The notes beneath the pieces were generated by a model. The model had not been told where the DNA came from. It made no database searches and was given only the letters and a program-made list of their open reading frames with translations. DNA of 41,467 nucleotides. It comes from Clostridiales bacterium (GTDB lineage: Bacteria > Bacillota > Clostridia > Peptostreptococcales > Anaerovoracaceae). Position numbers and translations under genes: made by a program. Within the stretch, counting starts at the first letter, position 1. The number at the start of each line of letters is the position of its first letter. The stretch is from positions 1-41,467 of the forward strand of contig JAAYIA010000037.1 in the NCBI GenBank assembly GCA_012735145.1, in the 5' to 3' direction. Positions 1 through 7,932 of the stretch are shown here, piece by piece.

Positions 1-75
1 GAAGGACTGAGATTCGCTATCAGAGAAGGCGGAAGAACAGTAGGTTCCGGCGTAGTAACCGAGATCATCGAGTAA
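1..75 (+). CDS. tuf: Elongation factor Tu, C-terminal end (partial)
   Basis: The window opens inside a reading frame whose last 24 codons encode EGLRFAIREGGRTVGSGVVT plus EIIE and a TAA stop. This is the invariant C-terminus of domain 3 of EF-Tu, the GTPase that delivers aminoacyl-tRNA to the ribosomal A site. The start lies outside the window. A strong hairpin terminator follows after 27 nt, so tuf ends its transcription unit (presumably the str operon) and is not co-transcribed with the S10 operon, which begins 4.3 kb downstream. Confidence 0.95.
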   Translation, partial: EGLRFAIREGGRTVGSGVVTEIIE

Positions 76-102
76 TACCGCGTAATAGTAAGACAGTATA
101 TG

Positions 103-130
103 AACCCGTAGCATTTGCTACGGGTTTTAC
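103..130 (+). terminator. Rho-independent terminator after tuf
   Basis: A perfect 10-bp stem AACCCGTAGC / GCTACGGGTT with an ATTT loop is followed by TT and a short T-rich run. It lies 27 nt past the tuf stop. Confidence 0.85.
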
Positions 131-242
131 TTGTTACAAGAACCGAAAATATCTGAATAAAAATAGAAAATAATGAACATAAATGGTATATTATTGAAAG
201 AATCGAAGGAAATAGAATCTTAAGTATAGAGGTGTGTTATAA

Positions 243-288
243 GGCAATGTTCTAAAATGTTTTTTTAAGCCTAAGTTTAGAAATTGCC
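243..288 (+). repeat. Long imperfect inverted repeat in the ydbC upstream region
   Basis: The 324-nt gap between tuf and ydbC contains GGCAATGTTCTAAA (243-256) and its near-perfect complement TTTAGAAATTGCC (276-288), with one bulged base and a 19-nt T-rich loop. No T tract follows, so it does not look like a simple terminator. It could be a leader stem-loop or a protein site. Apart from the tuf terminator I see nothing else clear in 131-399, including no convincing promoter. Confidence 0.5.
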
Positions 289-399
289 GAATATGATGCA
301 TGGTTTGTTCGACAGATTTTCATTATTGGTTTAGCATTAAATTGCGGAAGACATAATACAAGCAATGCTGCAAGACAAATGCTTATCAAGGAGGATAAT

Positions 400-774
400 A
401 TGCCAAACAACAGAAATGTCAACACAAGAAAGAATGGAGAGATAGACTTCAAGCTGGTTGAAGAACTCGGAGTAATTGAGACATATCAGACCGGATGGAC
501 CAAAGAGGCCAATATTGTTTCGTGGAATGGGGGAACGCCCAAGATAGATATTCGAGATTGGGACCCTGAACATGAAAGAATGTCCAAAGGAATTACTTTG
601 CACCTTGTTGAGGCGAAGAGGCTCGTAGAGACACTGGCCGCAAGATTTAGTGAGGACGATTGGAAACTTTCGGAAGAGGAAGCGTTAGAGTCGACAAGTG
701 CTGAGGAAACTGATGTTTCCATAAAAACTCGCCAATCTAAGGTAAGTAGCAATAAGTCCAACAAAAAAGCGTGA
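400..774 (+). CDS. ydbC: YdbC-like PC4/Sub1-family ssDNA-binding protein
   Basis: A 124-aa protein. The body (about residues 13-85) contains the strand pattern ending KIDIRDWDPEHERMSKGITL, which matches the bacterial YdbC family, whose Lactococcus member has a PC4-like fold and binds single-stranded DNA. The family role (transcription, repair or replication support) is not well settled. The last 35 residues are a Ser/Lys/Glu-rich tail that is probably disordered. I chose the ATG at 400 because AAGGAGG at 389-395 sits correctly before it; an ATG seven codons earlier has no such site. It is a single gene with 139 nt to mtaB. Confidence 0.75.
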   Translation: MPNNRNVNTRKNGEIDFKLVEELGVIETYQTGWTKEANIVSWNGGTPKIDIRDWDPEHERMSKGITLHLVEAKRLVETLAARFSEDDWKLSEEEALESTSAEETDVSIKTRQSKVSSNKSNKKA

Positions 775-913
775 CGAGAAGTAAACACGTATATGCAACG
801 ACTGTGCCAACCGTATTAATGTGTAATAAGGAATTAGTCGGCGTAAGACAAAGAACAAGACATAATGATTTGAAGAATAAAGAGGAGTACACAAAAATGC
901 CGATGAGGACAAG

Positions 914-2257
914 ATGTTAGTAGCATTTCATACGCTTGGGTGCAAAGTGAATCAATATGAGACGGAGGCAATTAAAGCGGCCTTCGTTTCTCGTGGAGAT
1001 ACAATCGTTCAAGAAGACGAGAGAGCTGACGTTTATGTTATCAATACGTGTACTGTTACAAATATTGCAGATCGCAAATCCAGACAATATATTAGAAGGA
1101 TGAAATCAAGAAATCCTGAAGCACTTATTGTTGTAACGGGATGCTATGCTCAGGTGGAGCCTGACGAAGTATCCTTGCTACCCGAAGTAGATCTAGTAGT
1201 TGGCAATGGCAATAAAACTTTAATTTGTGGCTTAGTATACGATAAACTATCCAAAAAAGAAGCACCCGTTGTTAAGGATAGATATGTTCTTCCGCGTTCT
1301 AAGCTTACATATTACGAGGATATGGGTCTTGTTGTTTCATCTGAGTCGGGAATGAGCAGAGCATATATTAAGATACAAGAAGGCTGCGATAGATTTTGTT
1401 CGTACTGTCTTATTCCTTATGCTAGAGGAACAATGAGAAGCAGACCTATAGATGAGATTATTGAGGAAGTACAGCTGGTTGCAGAAAAAGGTTATAAGGA
1501 AGCTGTGCTTACAGGAATAAATACAGCTTTATATGGAACAGAGAAGGATTTCGACCGAGCAGAAGAGGGGAACAAAGGCGAATCCTCGGCTCTTGAATTG
1601 CTTTTGGATAGATTGGATAAGCAGGATAATGATATAAGAATCCGGCTAAGCTCACTGGAACCGACAGTCGTGGATGTTGAAGATGTAACGAGAATTATTA
1701 AGCATGATAAATTGTGTCGCCACCTGCACCTATCAGTTCAAAGTGGCAGCACGCCGATTCTGAAAGCAATGAACAGAAGATATACAGCATCGGAGTATTT
1801 AGGTATAATCGAGGCAATCAGAAAATATGATCCCCTTTTCGGAGTGACAACGGATATAATAGTTGGATTCCCGGGAGAAACAGAAGAAGACTTCGAGAAC
1901 ACTCTCGAAGTTGTTAGAAAAGCGGAATTTGGGAGGGTGCATATATTCAGGTATTCGCCAAGAAAGGGAACTGTGGCGGCAAACCTAACTGATGCCGTGC
2001 CTGAGAATATCAAAAAAATGCGAGCAGAGAGATTGGCTACAGTAGCTGAGAGAACAGCACAAGATTTTTATAAGAAAAATTTTGATATACCGCATACAGT
2101 GCTGATTGAGGAAAAAATTGGTAAATACTTGACCGGATACACGGAGAACTATATCAAGGTGTATATTGAGACAAGTGAAATGAATAGACTTGCAGAGCTT
2201 GTAAGGGTAGAATTAACGCAAATATATAAAGATGGCTGTAAAGCTATCTTTATATAG
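914..2257 (+). CDS. mtaB: tRNA (ct6A37/t6A37) methylthiotransferase MtaB
   Basis: A 447-aa radical-SAM enzyme that adds a methylthio group to N6-threonylcarbamoyl-adenosine 37 of ANN-decoding tRNAs. The N-terminal UPF0004/MTTase domain opens with TLGCKVNQYETE, the MtaB/YqeV signature, and supplies three cluster cysteines (TLGC, NTCTVTN, TGCYAQ). The radical-SAM CxxxCxxC appears as GCDRFCSYCLIPYARG near residue 158. A C-terminal TRAM-like RNA-binding region covers roughly residues 385-447. Length fits the family. The start is preceded by GAGGA only 4 nt upstream and overlaps a seven-codon open frame (897-920), so initiation may be coupled. Confidence 0.93.
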   Translation: MLVAFHTLGCKVNQYETEAIKAAFVSRGDTIVQEDERADVYVINTCTVTNIADRKSRQYIRRMKSRNPEALIVVTGCYAQVEPDEVSLLPEVDLVVGNGNKTLICGLVYDKLSKKEAPVVKDRYVLPRSKLTYYEDMGLVVSSESGMSRAYIKIQEGCDRFCSYCLIPYARGTMRSRPIDEIIEEVQLVAEKGYKEAVLTGINTALYGTEKDFDRAEEGNKGESSALELLLDRLDKQDNDIRIRLSSLEPTVVDVEDVTRIIKHDKLCRHLHLSVQSGSTPILKAMNRRYTASEYLGIIEAIRKYDPLFGVTTDIIVGFPGETEEDFENTLEVVRKAEFGRVHIFRYSPRKGTVAANLTDAVPENIKKMRAERLATVAERTAQDFYKKNFDIPHTVLIEEKIGKYLTGYTENYIKVYIETSEMNRLAELVRVELTQIYKDGCKAIFI

Positions 2258-2312
2258 AGCTATATAGAGTGAAGTATAGATGAAATAATTTTCGCTCAGA
2301 AAGGAGATAAGA

Positions 2313-2654
2313 ATGGAAGATTGTATTTTTTGTAAACTAGCAAATGGAGAAATCCCAACGGATATGGTGTATGAGGATGAAAAGATCGCAGTTTTTCGTG
2401 ATGCTACTCCGCAAGCACCTGTTCATTTGTTAATGGTTCCGAAGATTCATATTGCTTCTTTAGACGATCTCACAGATGAGCATGCAGATCTTGTTGCTCA
2501 CATGATGTGTATGATTAAGAATGTTGCGGCTTCCGAAGGACTGGATAACGGATATAGATGTGTTATCAATACAGGCGATGAGGGGCAGCAGACTGTGAAG
2601 CATCTGCACATACATATACTCGGAAAGCGCCAGATGCATTGGCCACCGGGCTAA
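2313..2654 (+). CDS. HIT-family (HinT-like) purine nucleoside phosphoramidase
   Basis: A 113-aa histidine-triad protein. The N-terminus CIFCKLANGEIPTD carries the family CxxC-type start, and the catalytic triad HLHIHILGKRQMHWPPG lies at the C-terminus. HinT proteins hydrolyse AMP-N-epsilon-lysine and aminoacyl-adenylates. GAAAGGAGATAAG gives a good ribosome binding site. The gene follows mtaB by 55 nt in the same direction and is probably co-transcribed. Length and motif order are normal for HinT. Confidence 0.92.
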   Translation: MEDCIFCKLANGEIPTDMVYEDEKIAVFRDATPQAPVHLLMVPKIHIASLDDLTDEHADLVAHMMCMIKNVAASEGLDNGYRCVINTGDEGQQTVKHLHIHILGKRQMHWPPG

Positions 2655-2818
2655 TGCAAAGAAATTCATTGCTCACCAGTGTTTCATTCATGGATAGTCA
2701 TATGTATATATAATTGTTTTCAAAAGTTGTTTATATAACACTTAATAGGACGGACATATAGAAGCATAGTGAATACACGAGAGGATTATTACGTGCAAAC
2801 GAAAAGAGAGGTGTAAAG

Positions 2819-3766
2819 ATGGACGGGAAGAAAATTGTTGTAGCAGGTGGTGGCGTTTTAGGCACACAGATTGCTTTTCAGGTCGCTTACTGCGGGTTTG
2901 ACGTTACAGTATGGTTAAGGAGCGAAGGGAGCATAGGAAGGACTCAGCCAAAACTAGATGCGGTTTATAACACGTATTTGAAAACAATTGAGATGATGGA
3001 CACTCCGGAAGGCAAGTCTCCGTTTGTTTGGGCGAGAGGCATAGCGGATGTAGAAACTTTTGACAAAGGGATATGTCTTGAGAAGGCAAAGAAAGCTTAT
3101 GAATCGATTAAGATTGAGCTTGATATGGCTAAAGCTGTTCAGGATGCGGATTTAGTAATTGAGAGTATGGCAGAAATCAAAGATGACAAAATTGCTTTTT
3201 ATCAGAGTCTTGCTCCATTGATACCTGAGAAAACAATTCTTGTAACAAACTCTTCCTCTATGCTTCCGTCTACCTTCACAGAATATACAGGTAGACCGGA
3301 GAAGTATTTAGCTTTGCATTTTGCAAATGAAATATGGAGACACAATACTGCAGAGGTAATGCTGCAAGAGAAGACAGACCTTAAATATTTCAATGAAGTA
3401 ATTGAGTTTGCAAAACAAATTCGCATGGTTCCGCTTCCGATTAAGAAGGAAAAAGCGGGTTACTTATTGAACTCGCTGCTTATTCCTTTCTTGGATGCAG
3501 CTATGGATTTGTATGCTACAGGAGTATCTGAACCTGAAGTAATTGATATGGCTTGGAAGCTTGGAACAGGGGCACCCGCCGGACCGTTTCAAATTCTCGA
3601 TATCGTAGGTTTAACTACCGCAGTTAATATTTCAAGCGCAAAGGCTGCTCATCCTGAGATGGTTGAAAAAATCCATTACGAAGAAATCGTAAAATTGCTT
3701 AAGGAATATATTGATGAGGGAAAACTTGGCAGAAGTGCAGGAGAAGGATTTTATAAGTATAAATAG
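2819..3766 (+). CDS. 3-hydroxyacyl-CoA dehydrogenase family protein
   Basis: A 315-aa NAD-dependent dehydrogenase. The Rossmann motif VAGGGVLGTQIA (G10-x-G12-x-x-G15) is at the N-terminus. The NAD-binding domain contains ADLVIESMAE and TNSSSMLPS. The catalytic-His segment reads LHFANEIWRHNTAEVM in place of the usual HFFNPVP-type sequence of butyrate-pathway enzymes. The C-terminal helical domain has GTGAPAGPFQILDIVGL. The His is kept, but the altered segment argues for a paralogue with a different substrate; the real substrate is unknown. AAGAGAGGTG is the ribosome binding site. No other beta-oxidation or butyrate genes are adjacent. Confidence 0.85.
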   Translation: MDGKKIVVAGGGVLGTQIAFQVAYCGFDVTVWLRSEGSIGRTQPKLDAVYNTYLKTIEMMDTPEGKSPFVWARGIADVETFDKGICLEKAKKAYESIKIELDMAKAVQDADLVIESMAEIKDDKIAFYQSLAPLIPEKTILVTNSSSMLPSTFTEYTGRPEKYLALHFANEIWRHNTAEVMLQEKTDLKYFNEVIEFAKQIRMVPLPIKKEKAGYLLNSLLIPFLDAAMDLYATGVSEPEVIDMAWKLGTGAPAGPFQILDIVGLTTAVNISSAKAAHPEMVEKIHYEEIVKLLKEYIDEGKLGRSAGEGFYKYK

Positions 3767-3830
3767 AGAAATGGGTTGCGTGATACAATCTTTATCTCTG
3801 ATTGGAAAAGCATGTTTCATACCAAACTTT

Positions 3831-3865
3831 TAAAGAGGAAGATAGTTTACCTATCTTCCTCTTTA
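3831..3865 (+). terminator. Terminator-like perfect hairpin after the dehydrogenase gene
   Basis: A perfect 15-bp stem, TAAAGAGGAAGATAG / CTATCTTCCTCTTTA, with a TTTAC loop lies 64 nt after the stop. No long T tract follows, but the stem itself ends in CTTTA. It closes the ydbC-to-dehydrogenase segment. The rest of the gap up to the rpsJ promoter (about 3866-4122) is AT-rich and shows no gene I can support. Confidence 0.7.
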
Positions 3866-4122
3866 AATTGTCATAAGGGATTATGTATTGTGACCTATAA
3901 GAAGATTTATAATATCTTAGTCATTGGTAATAAGATCAATTTTAGGACTAATCGGGGATAATCTCTATACATAGTGGTATTTTACTTAATTAAAGCGCAA
4001 TTTGTAGGCTTACAGGAAACGCAAGAGAGAATGTAAATGGATGAAGGGCTTAAAGGCTTGAGATCAATGGCTTTTGTTCTTAGTATTATGCAATAAAGGG
4101 TTAAAAACTTTTTAAAAACTCC

Positions 4123-4151
4123 TTGCATTACTAAGATTCATCCTATATACT
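4123..4151 (+). promoter_or_regulatory. Sigma-A promoter of the S10-spc-alpha supercluster
   Basis: TTGCAT (4123-4128), a 17-nt spacer, then TATACT (4146-4151). The A/T tracts at 4101-4119 (two copies of TTAAAAACT) could act as an UP element. The -35 box lies in the right arm of an imperfect inverted repeat whose left arm is 4078-4093. The predicted start of transcription is near 4158, giving a leader of about 235 nt. Confidence 0.75.
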
Positions 4152-4157
4152 TTAACA

Positions 4158-4392
4158 GCTTGTTAATGCGAAGAAGCAGGAAGTTACCGTGCTATCGGAT
4201 AATTTCTGCCGAGAAGTCCTTACAAGATGAGGGCGAAGGGTTTCGCTTTTTTATTGTGTGCCAACCCAAAGGAAACGCACGGCGAAGTGTATGAAGCCTT
4301 TACGACGGCTAAAACCTTGCAATATCAATGGACGAAGTCCTGTACAAGCATAGCGAAAATTAGTACAAAAAGAAAAACAGGAGGATCTACTA
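4158..4392 (+). promoter_or_regulatory. Structured leader of the S10 operon
   Basis: The untranslated leader before rpsJ is unusually long. It holds GCGAA / TTCGC with six T's after it (4233-4252), resembling a weak attenuator, and a tight GGAC-GAA-GTCC hairpin (4330-4340). A motif GAAGTCCT(G)TACAAG...GCGAA occurs twice (4213-4237 and 4334-4357). In E. coli the S10 leader is bound by L4; an analogous control here is inference. Confidence 0.5.
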
Positions 4393-4704
4393 ATGAGTGA
4401 ACTACAAAAAATCAGAATCAGAATGAAGGCTTATGACCATGCACTTCTTGACAAGTCTGCAGCTAAACTGGTGGAGACAGTAAAGAAGACAGGAGCAGAT
4501 GTATCGGGACCTATCCCTCTGCCAACAGAGAAGGAAGTTGTAACGATTATCAGAGCTGTACACAAGTACAAGGACAGCAGAGAACAGTTCGAGCAGAGGA
4601 CTCACAAAAGGCTGATCGACATTACAAATGGAACTACAAAGACAACTGAAGCTCTCACTAAGCTGAATATGCCTGCAGGAATAGATATTGAGATTAAGCT
4701 CTAA
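4393..4704 (+). CDS. rpsJ: 30S ribosomal protein S10
   Basis: 103 aa, full length for S10 (NusE), a 30S head protein that also joins NusB in antitermination. The sequence [16 protein letters not shown] at the start and the segment [14 protein letters not shown] are diagnostic. The start is preceded by CAGGAGG. It is the first gene of the supercluster and is followed by a 100-nt structured gap before rplC. Confidence 0.98.
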   Translation: MSELQKIRIRMKAYDHALLDKSAAKLVETVKKTGADVSGPIPLPTEKEVVTIIRAVHKYKDSREQFEQRTHKRLIDITNGTTKTTEALTKLNMPAGIDIEIKL

Positions 4705-4717
4705 GCTAGATTAGAAA

Positions 4718-4779
4718 GATCACACGAGAGGGACGCGCACCGGAGACAAGCACCGGTCAACCACCAAACCGGAGTGATC
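4718..4779 (+). promoter_or_regulatory. Structured intercistronic element between rpsJ and rplC
   Basis: GATCAC (4718-4723) and GTGATC (4774-4779) can close a domain holding three CCGG tetramers (4740-4743, 4753-4756, 4769-4772), any two of which can pair. The gap is 100 nt, while most neighbouring gaps are under 25 nt. The RBS TAGGAGGA follows outside the domain. Confidence 0.45.
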
Positions 4780-4804
4780 CGCTGTAAGAAAGTAGGAGGA
4801 AAAT

Positions 4805-5440
4805 ATGAAAACACTTTTGGGAAAGAAAATCGGAATGACCCAAATCTTCGACGAAGATGGAACCATCATTCCGGTAACGGTCATCGAGGCCGGACCTGCA
4901 ACTGTCGTTCAGATCAAAACAGTCGATACTGACGGATATGATGCAGTTCAGATTGGATACGAAGACCAGAAACCACACAGAGTCAACAAGCCTATAACAG
5001 GGCATTATGCGAAAGCAGGCGTTGATGTTAAGAAGCACCTTGCTGAGTTCAAGCCGGAAGAAGGCGGTGCTTATGAAATCGGACAGACAATCACTGTTGA
5101 AGATTTCGAAGAAGGAATGAAGCTTGACGTTACAGGAACATCCAAGGGAAAAGGAACCCAAGGTAACATCAAGAGACACGGACACCGTAGAGGACCTATG
5201 ACCCACGGTTCCAAACACAAGAGACTCGTAGGAGCTCTCGCAGCCGGTACTTATCCATCAAGAGTCTTCAAGGGCAACAAGGGTCCGGGAAGAATGGGAA
5301 GAGACACGGTAACAGTACAGAACGTAGTATTGGTTAAGACAATAGCTGACCGCAACCTGATGATGGTCAAAGGAGCAGTTCCGGGAAGAAAAGGCGGACT
5401 CCTCAAAATCAGACCGGCAGTTAAAGGTCAAAATAGATAA
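4805..5440 (+). CDS. rplC: 50S ribosomal protein L3
   Basis: 211 aa, normal for L3, which organises the 3' end of 23S rRNA and approaches the peptidyl-transferase centre. MKTLLGKKIGMTQIFDEDG at the N-terminus and the loop GPMTHGSKHKR are characteristic. The start has TAGGAGGAAAAT upstream. The next gene, rplD, begins 20 nt after the stop. Confidence 0.98.
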   Translation: MKTLLGKKIGMTQIFDEDGTIIPVTVIEAGPATVVQIKTVDTDGYDAVQIGYEDQKPHRVNKPITGHYAKAGVDVKKHLAEFKPEEGGAYEIGQTITVEDFEEGMKLDVTGTSKGKGTQGNIKRHGHRRGPMTHGSKHKRLVGALAAGTYPSRVFKGNKGPGRMGRDTVTVQNVVLVKTIADRNLMMVKGAVPGRKGGLLKIRPAVKGQNR

Positions 5441-5460
5441 GCAGAAAGGAGGAACTGAAG

Positions 5461-6084
5461 ATGGCACAAGTAAACGTAGTAGACGTTAATGGCAATAAGG
5501 TCGGAGATATTACACTTGCAGACGAGATTTTTGCAATCGAGCCTAATGAATCCGCAGTCCATGCCGTAGTCAAGAACTATTTGGCAAACCAAAGACAGGG
5601 AACCCAATCTGCCAAGACAAGATCAGATGTTAGAGGAGGCGGCCGCAAACCTTTTAGACAGAAGGGTACAGGACGCAGTAGACAGGGAAGCACGGTAGAC
5701 CCTTCACAGGTAGGCGGAGGGGTAGCATTTGCACCAAAGCCGAGAAGCTACAGATATCCAATCAATAAGAAGCTTAAGAGATTGGCACTCAAGTCTGTAC
5801 TTTCCGCAAAACTGGCAGGAGAAGAACTGATAGTTGTAAATGAATTTAAGTTTGCAGAACCTAAAACCAAGGAAATGGTTAAGGTGCTTGGCAACATCAA
5901 AGCTGACAAGAAGACCCTCATCGTAATGGATGAGAAGGACGACAATGTAATCAAGTCAGCACACAACATCCCTGGCGTTAGAACTGCTCTGGTAACTACC
6001 ATGAATGTGTACGATATTGTTAATCACTACACTCTGGTACTCACCGAGGCAGCAGCTAAGAGAATCGAGGAGGTGTACGCATAA
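5461..6084 (+). CDS. rplD: 50S ribosomal protein L4
   Basis: 207 aa, the usual size. L4 lines the exit tunnel through its extended loop, visible here as GGGRKPFRQKGTGRSRQGS with PRSYRYPINKK behind it. In E. coli it also represses its own S10 operon. AAAGGAGG precedes the start. The stop codon overlaps the rplW start by one base, indicating translational coupling. Confidence 0.98.
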   Translation: MAQVNVVDVNGNKVGDITLADEIFAIEPNESAVHAVVKNYLANQRQGTQSAKTRSDVRGGGRKPFRQKGTGRSRQGSTVDPSQVGGGVAFAPKPRSYRYPINKKLKRLALKSVLSAKLAGEELIVVNEFKFAEPKTKEMVKVLGNIKADKKTLIVMDEKDDNVIKSAHNIPGVRTALVTTMNVYDIVNHYTLVLTEAAAKRIEEVYA

Positions 6085-6374
6085 TGAAGACGGGTTACGA
6101 TGTAATAATCAGTCCTATCATCACTGAGAACAGTATGGATATGGCAGCTGATAAGAAATATGCGTTCAAAGTGGCAAAGCAGACCAACAAGACTGAGGTT
6201 CGTAAAGCGATCGAAGATATCTTCGGCGTAGACGTAGCTAAAGTAAATATAATGAACGTAAATGGTAAGAAGAAAAGAATGGGAAGAACGATGGGAATGA
6301 CTTCTTCATATAAGAAGGCAGTTGTAACACTTACTCAAGATAGTAAGGAAATCGAAATCTTCCAGGATCTGTAA
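6084..6374 (+). CDS. rplW: 50S ribosomal protein L23
   Basis: 96 aa. The N-terminal DVIISPIITENSMDM and the RNA-binding KVNIMNVNGKKKRMGR are typical of L23, the exit-tunnel protein that docks trigger factor and SRP. It starts inside the rplD stop (TAATG), with the ribosome binding site GAGGAGGTG within rplD. Confidence 0.98.
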   Translation: MKTGYDVIISPIITENSMDMAADKKYAFKVAKQTNKTEVRKAIEDIFGVDVAKVNIMNVNGKKKRMGRTMGMTSSYKKAVVTLTQDSKEIEIFQDL

Positions 6375-6392
6375 TTAAGGAGGCAGTAAGAA

Positions 6393-7226
6393 ATGGGAAT
6401 CAGGAAATATAAACCGACGAGTCCGGGTCTGAGAGGAATGACAGTCTCCACATTTACAGAGATAACAACAGACACACCGGAAAAGTCTCTTACAGTCACC
6501 CTTAAGAAGCATTCGGGAAGAAACGTAAGAGGCAAAATCACCGTAAGACACAGAGGTGGTGGATACAGACCTAAATACAGAATCATTGATTTCAAGAGAA
6601 ATAAGGATGGTATCCCTGCAACAGTTAAGACAATTGAGTATGATCCAAACAGATCGGCAAATATTGCACTTGTTGCTTACGCAGATGGCGAGAAGAGATA
6701 CATCATTGCGCCTCACAAACTCCAAGTTGGAGATGTAATAGAGTCAGGTGAACATGCAGATATCAAGCCGGGAAACGCACTACCAATTATAAACATTCCG
6801 CTCGGTACAGTTATCCACAATATCGAGCTTAAGCCTGGCAAGGGCGGACAGCTTGCAAGAGCAGCGGGAAACGGTGCACAGCTGATGGCAAAGGAAGGAA
6901 ACTATGCTCAGATAAGACTTCCTTCCGGAGAAGTAAGAATGGTAAGAATTGACTGCAGAGCAACAATTGGCGAAGTAGGAAATATCGATCATGGCAATAT
7001 CCAGATTGGTAAAGCCGGCCGTAAGAGACATATGGGATGGAGACCTTCAGTAAGAGGTTCAGCAATGAACCCTAACGACCACCCACACGGTGGTGGTGAG
7101 GGAAGAACCCCAATCGGACGTACGAGGCCTGTTACACCTTGGGGTAAACCGACACTCGGATATAAGACGCGTAAGAAGAACAAGGACTCTGACAAGTACA
7201 TTGTTAAGAGAAGAAACATCAAGTAG
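6393..7226 (+). CDS. rplB: 50S ribosomal protein L2
   Basis: 277 aa, normal length. L2 is needed for subunit joining and peptidyl transfer. [16 protein letters not shown] at the N-terminus, [19 protein letters not shown] in the middle and the invariant [14 protein letters not shown] near the active centre are all present. AAGGAGG lies before the start. Confidence 0.99.
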   Translation: MGIRKYKPTSPGLRGMTVSTFTEITTDTPEKSLTVTLKKHSGRNVRGKITVRHRGGGYRPKYRIIDFKRNKDGIPATVKTIEYDPNRSANIALVAYADGEKRYIIAPHKLQVGDVIESGEHADIKPGNALPIINIPLGTVIHNIELKPGKGGQLARAAGNGAQLMAKEGNYAQIRLPSGEVRMVRIDCRATIGEVGNIDHGNIQIGKAGRKRHMGWRPSVRGSAMNPNDHPHGGGEGRTPIGRTRPVTPWGKPTLGYKTRKKNKDSDKYIVKRRNIK

Positions 7227-7240
7227 GAAGGGACAAATAA

Positions 7241-7513
7241 ATGGGAAGATCGCTTAAAAAAGGTCCATTCGTTGAACAGAAGCTTATTAAGAAGATTGAA
7301 GCAATGAATGAAGCCAACGAGAAGAATGTTGTTAAGACATGGTCAAGACCATCAACAATTTTCCCTCAGATGATCGGACACACAATCGCCGTATATGACG
7401 GACGCAAACATGTGCCTGTATACATCACAGAGGATATGGTCGGACACAGACTCGGAGAATTTGCTCCAACCAGAACATTTAGGGGTCACTCCGGTGACAG
7501 AAAAATGAAGTAG
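7241..7513 (+). CDS. rpsS: 30S ribosomal protein S19
   Basis: 90 aa. [15 protein letters not shown] and the conserved [19 protein letters not shown] identify S19, which pairs with S13 in the 30S head. It starts 14 nt after rplB and is followed 20 nt later by rplV. Confidence 0.98.
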   Translation: MGRSLKKGPFVEQKLIKKIEAMNEANEKNVVKTWSRPSTIFPQMIGHTIAVYDGRKHVPVYITEDMVGHRLGEFAPTRTFRGHSGDRKMK

Positions 7514-7533
7514 CAGAAAGGAGAAGCTGAATT

Positions 7534-7932
7534 ATGGAAGCCAAGGCAATAGCCAAGTACGTAAGGATGTCTTCAAGTAAACTCAAACCTGTTACTGATC
7601 TGGTAAGAGGAAAAGATTTGAATGAAGCACTTACGATTCTCAAGTTCACACCGGGCAAGGGCTCAGAACTTGTAGAAAAAGTTGTTAAATCAGCAGCAGC
7701 AAATGCTGAAAACAACCATGATATGAATCCTGACGAACTCTATGTTGCAGAAGTTAATGCAAATCAAGGACCAACAATGAAGCGTTGGAGACCTGGAGCA
7801 CAGGGTAGAGCAGGAATGATTCTTAAGAGATCAAGCCACATCAATGTGGTTCTTAAGGAAAAGGAAGCTAAAATCAAAGCAACACCTAAGGCAGCAGAGC
7901 CTAAGGAAGAAGCTGATAAGGAGGTTCGCTAA
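7534..7932 (+). CDS. rplV: 50S ribosomal protein L22
   Basis: 132 aa. The core EAKAIAKYVRMSSSKLKPV...MKRWRPGAQGRAGMILKRSS is standard L22, whose beta-hairpin reaches the exit tunnel. The last 25 residues form a Lys/Glu/Ala-rich tail absent from the roughly 110-aa family norm, probably disordered. The DNA of this tail carries the AAGGAGG that serves rpsC, whose ATG directly follows the rplV stop. Confidence 0.97.
   Translation: MEAKAIAKYVRMSSSKLKPVTDLVRGKDLNEALTILKFTPGKGSELVEKVVKSAAANAENNHDMNPDELYVAEVNANQGPTMKRWRPGAQGRAGMILKRSSHINVVLKEKEAKIKATPKAAEPKEEADKEVR

Noticed and set aside
3776-3961. 61-codon open frame after the dehydrogenase gene
   Set aside because: It runs through the terminator hairpin, has no ribosome binding site, and its sequence looks non-coding.
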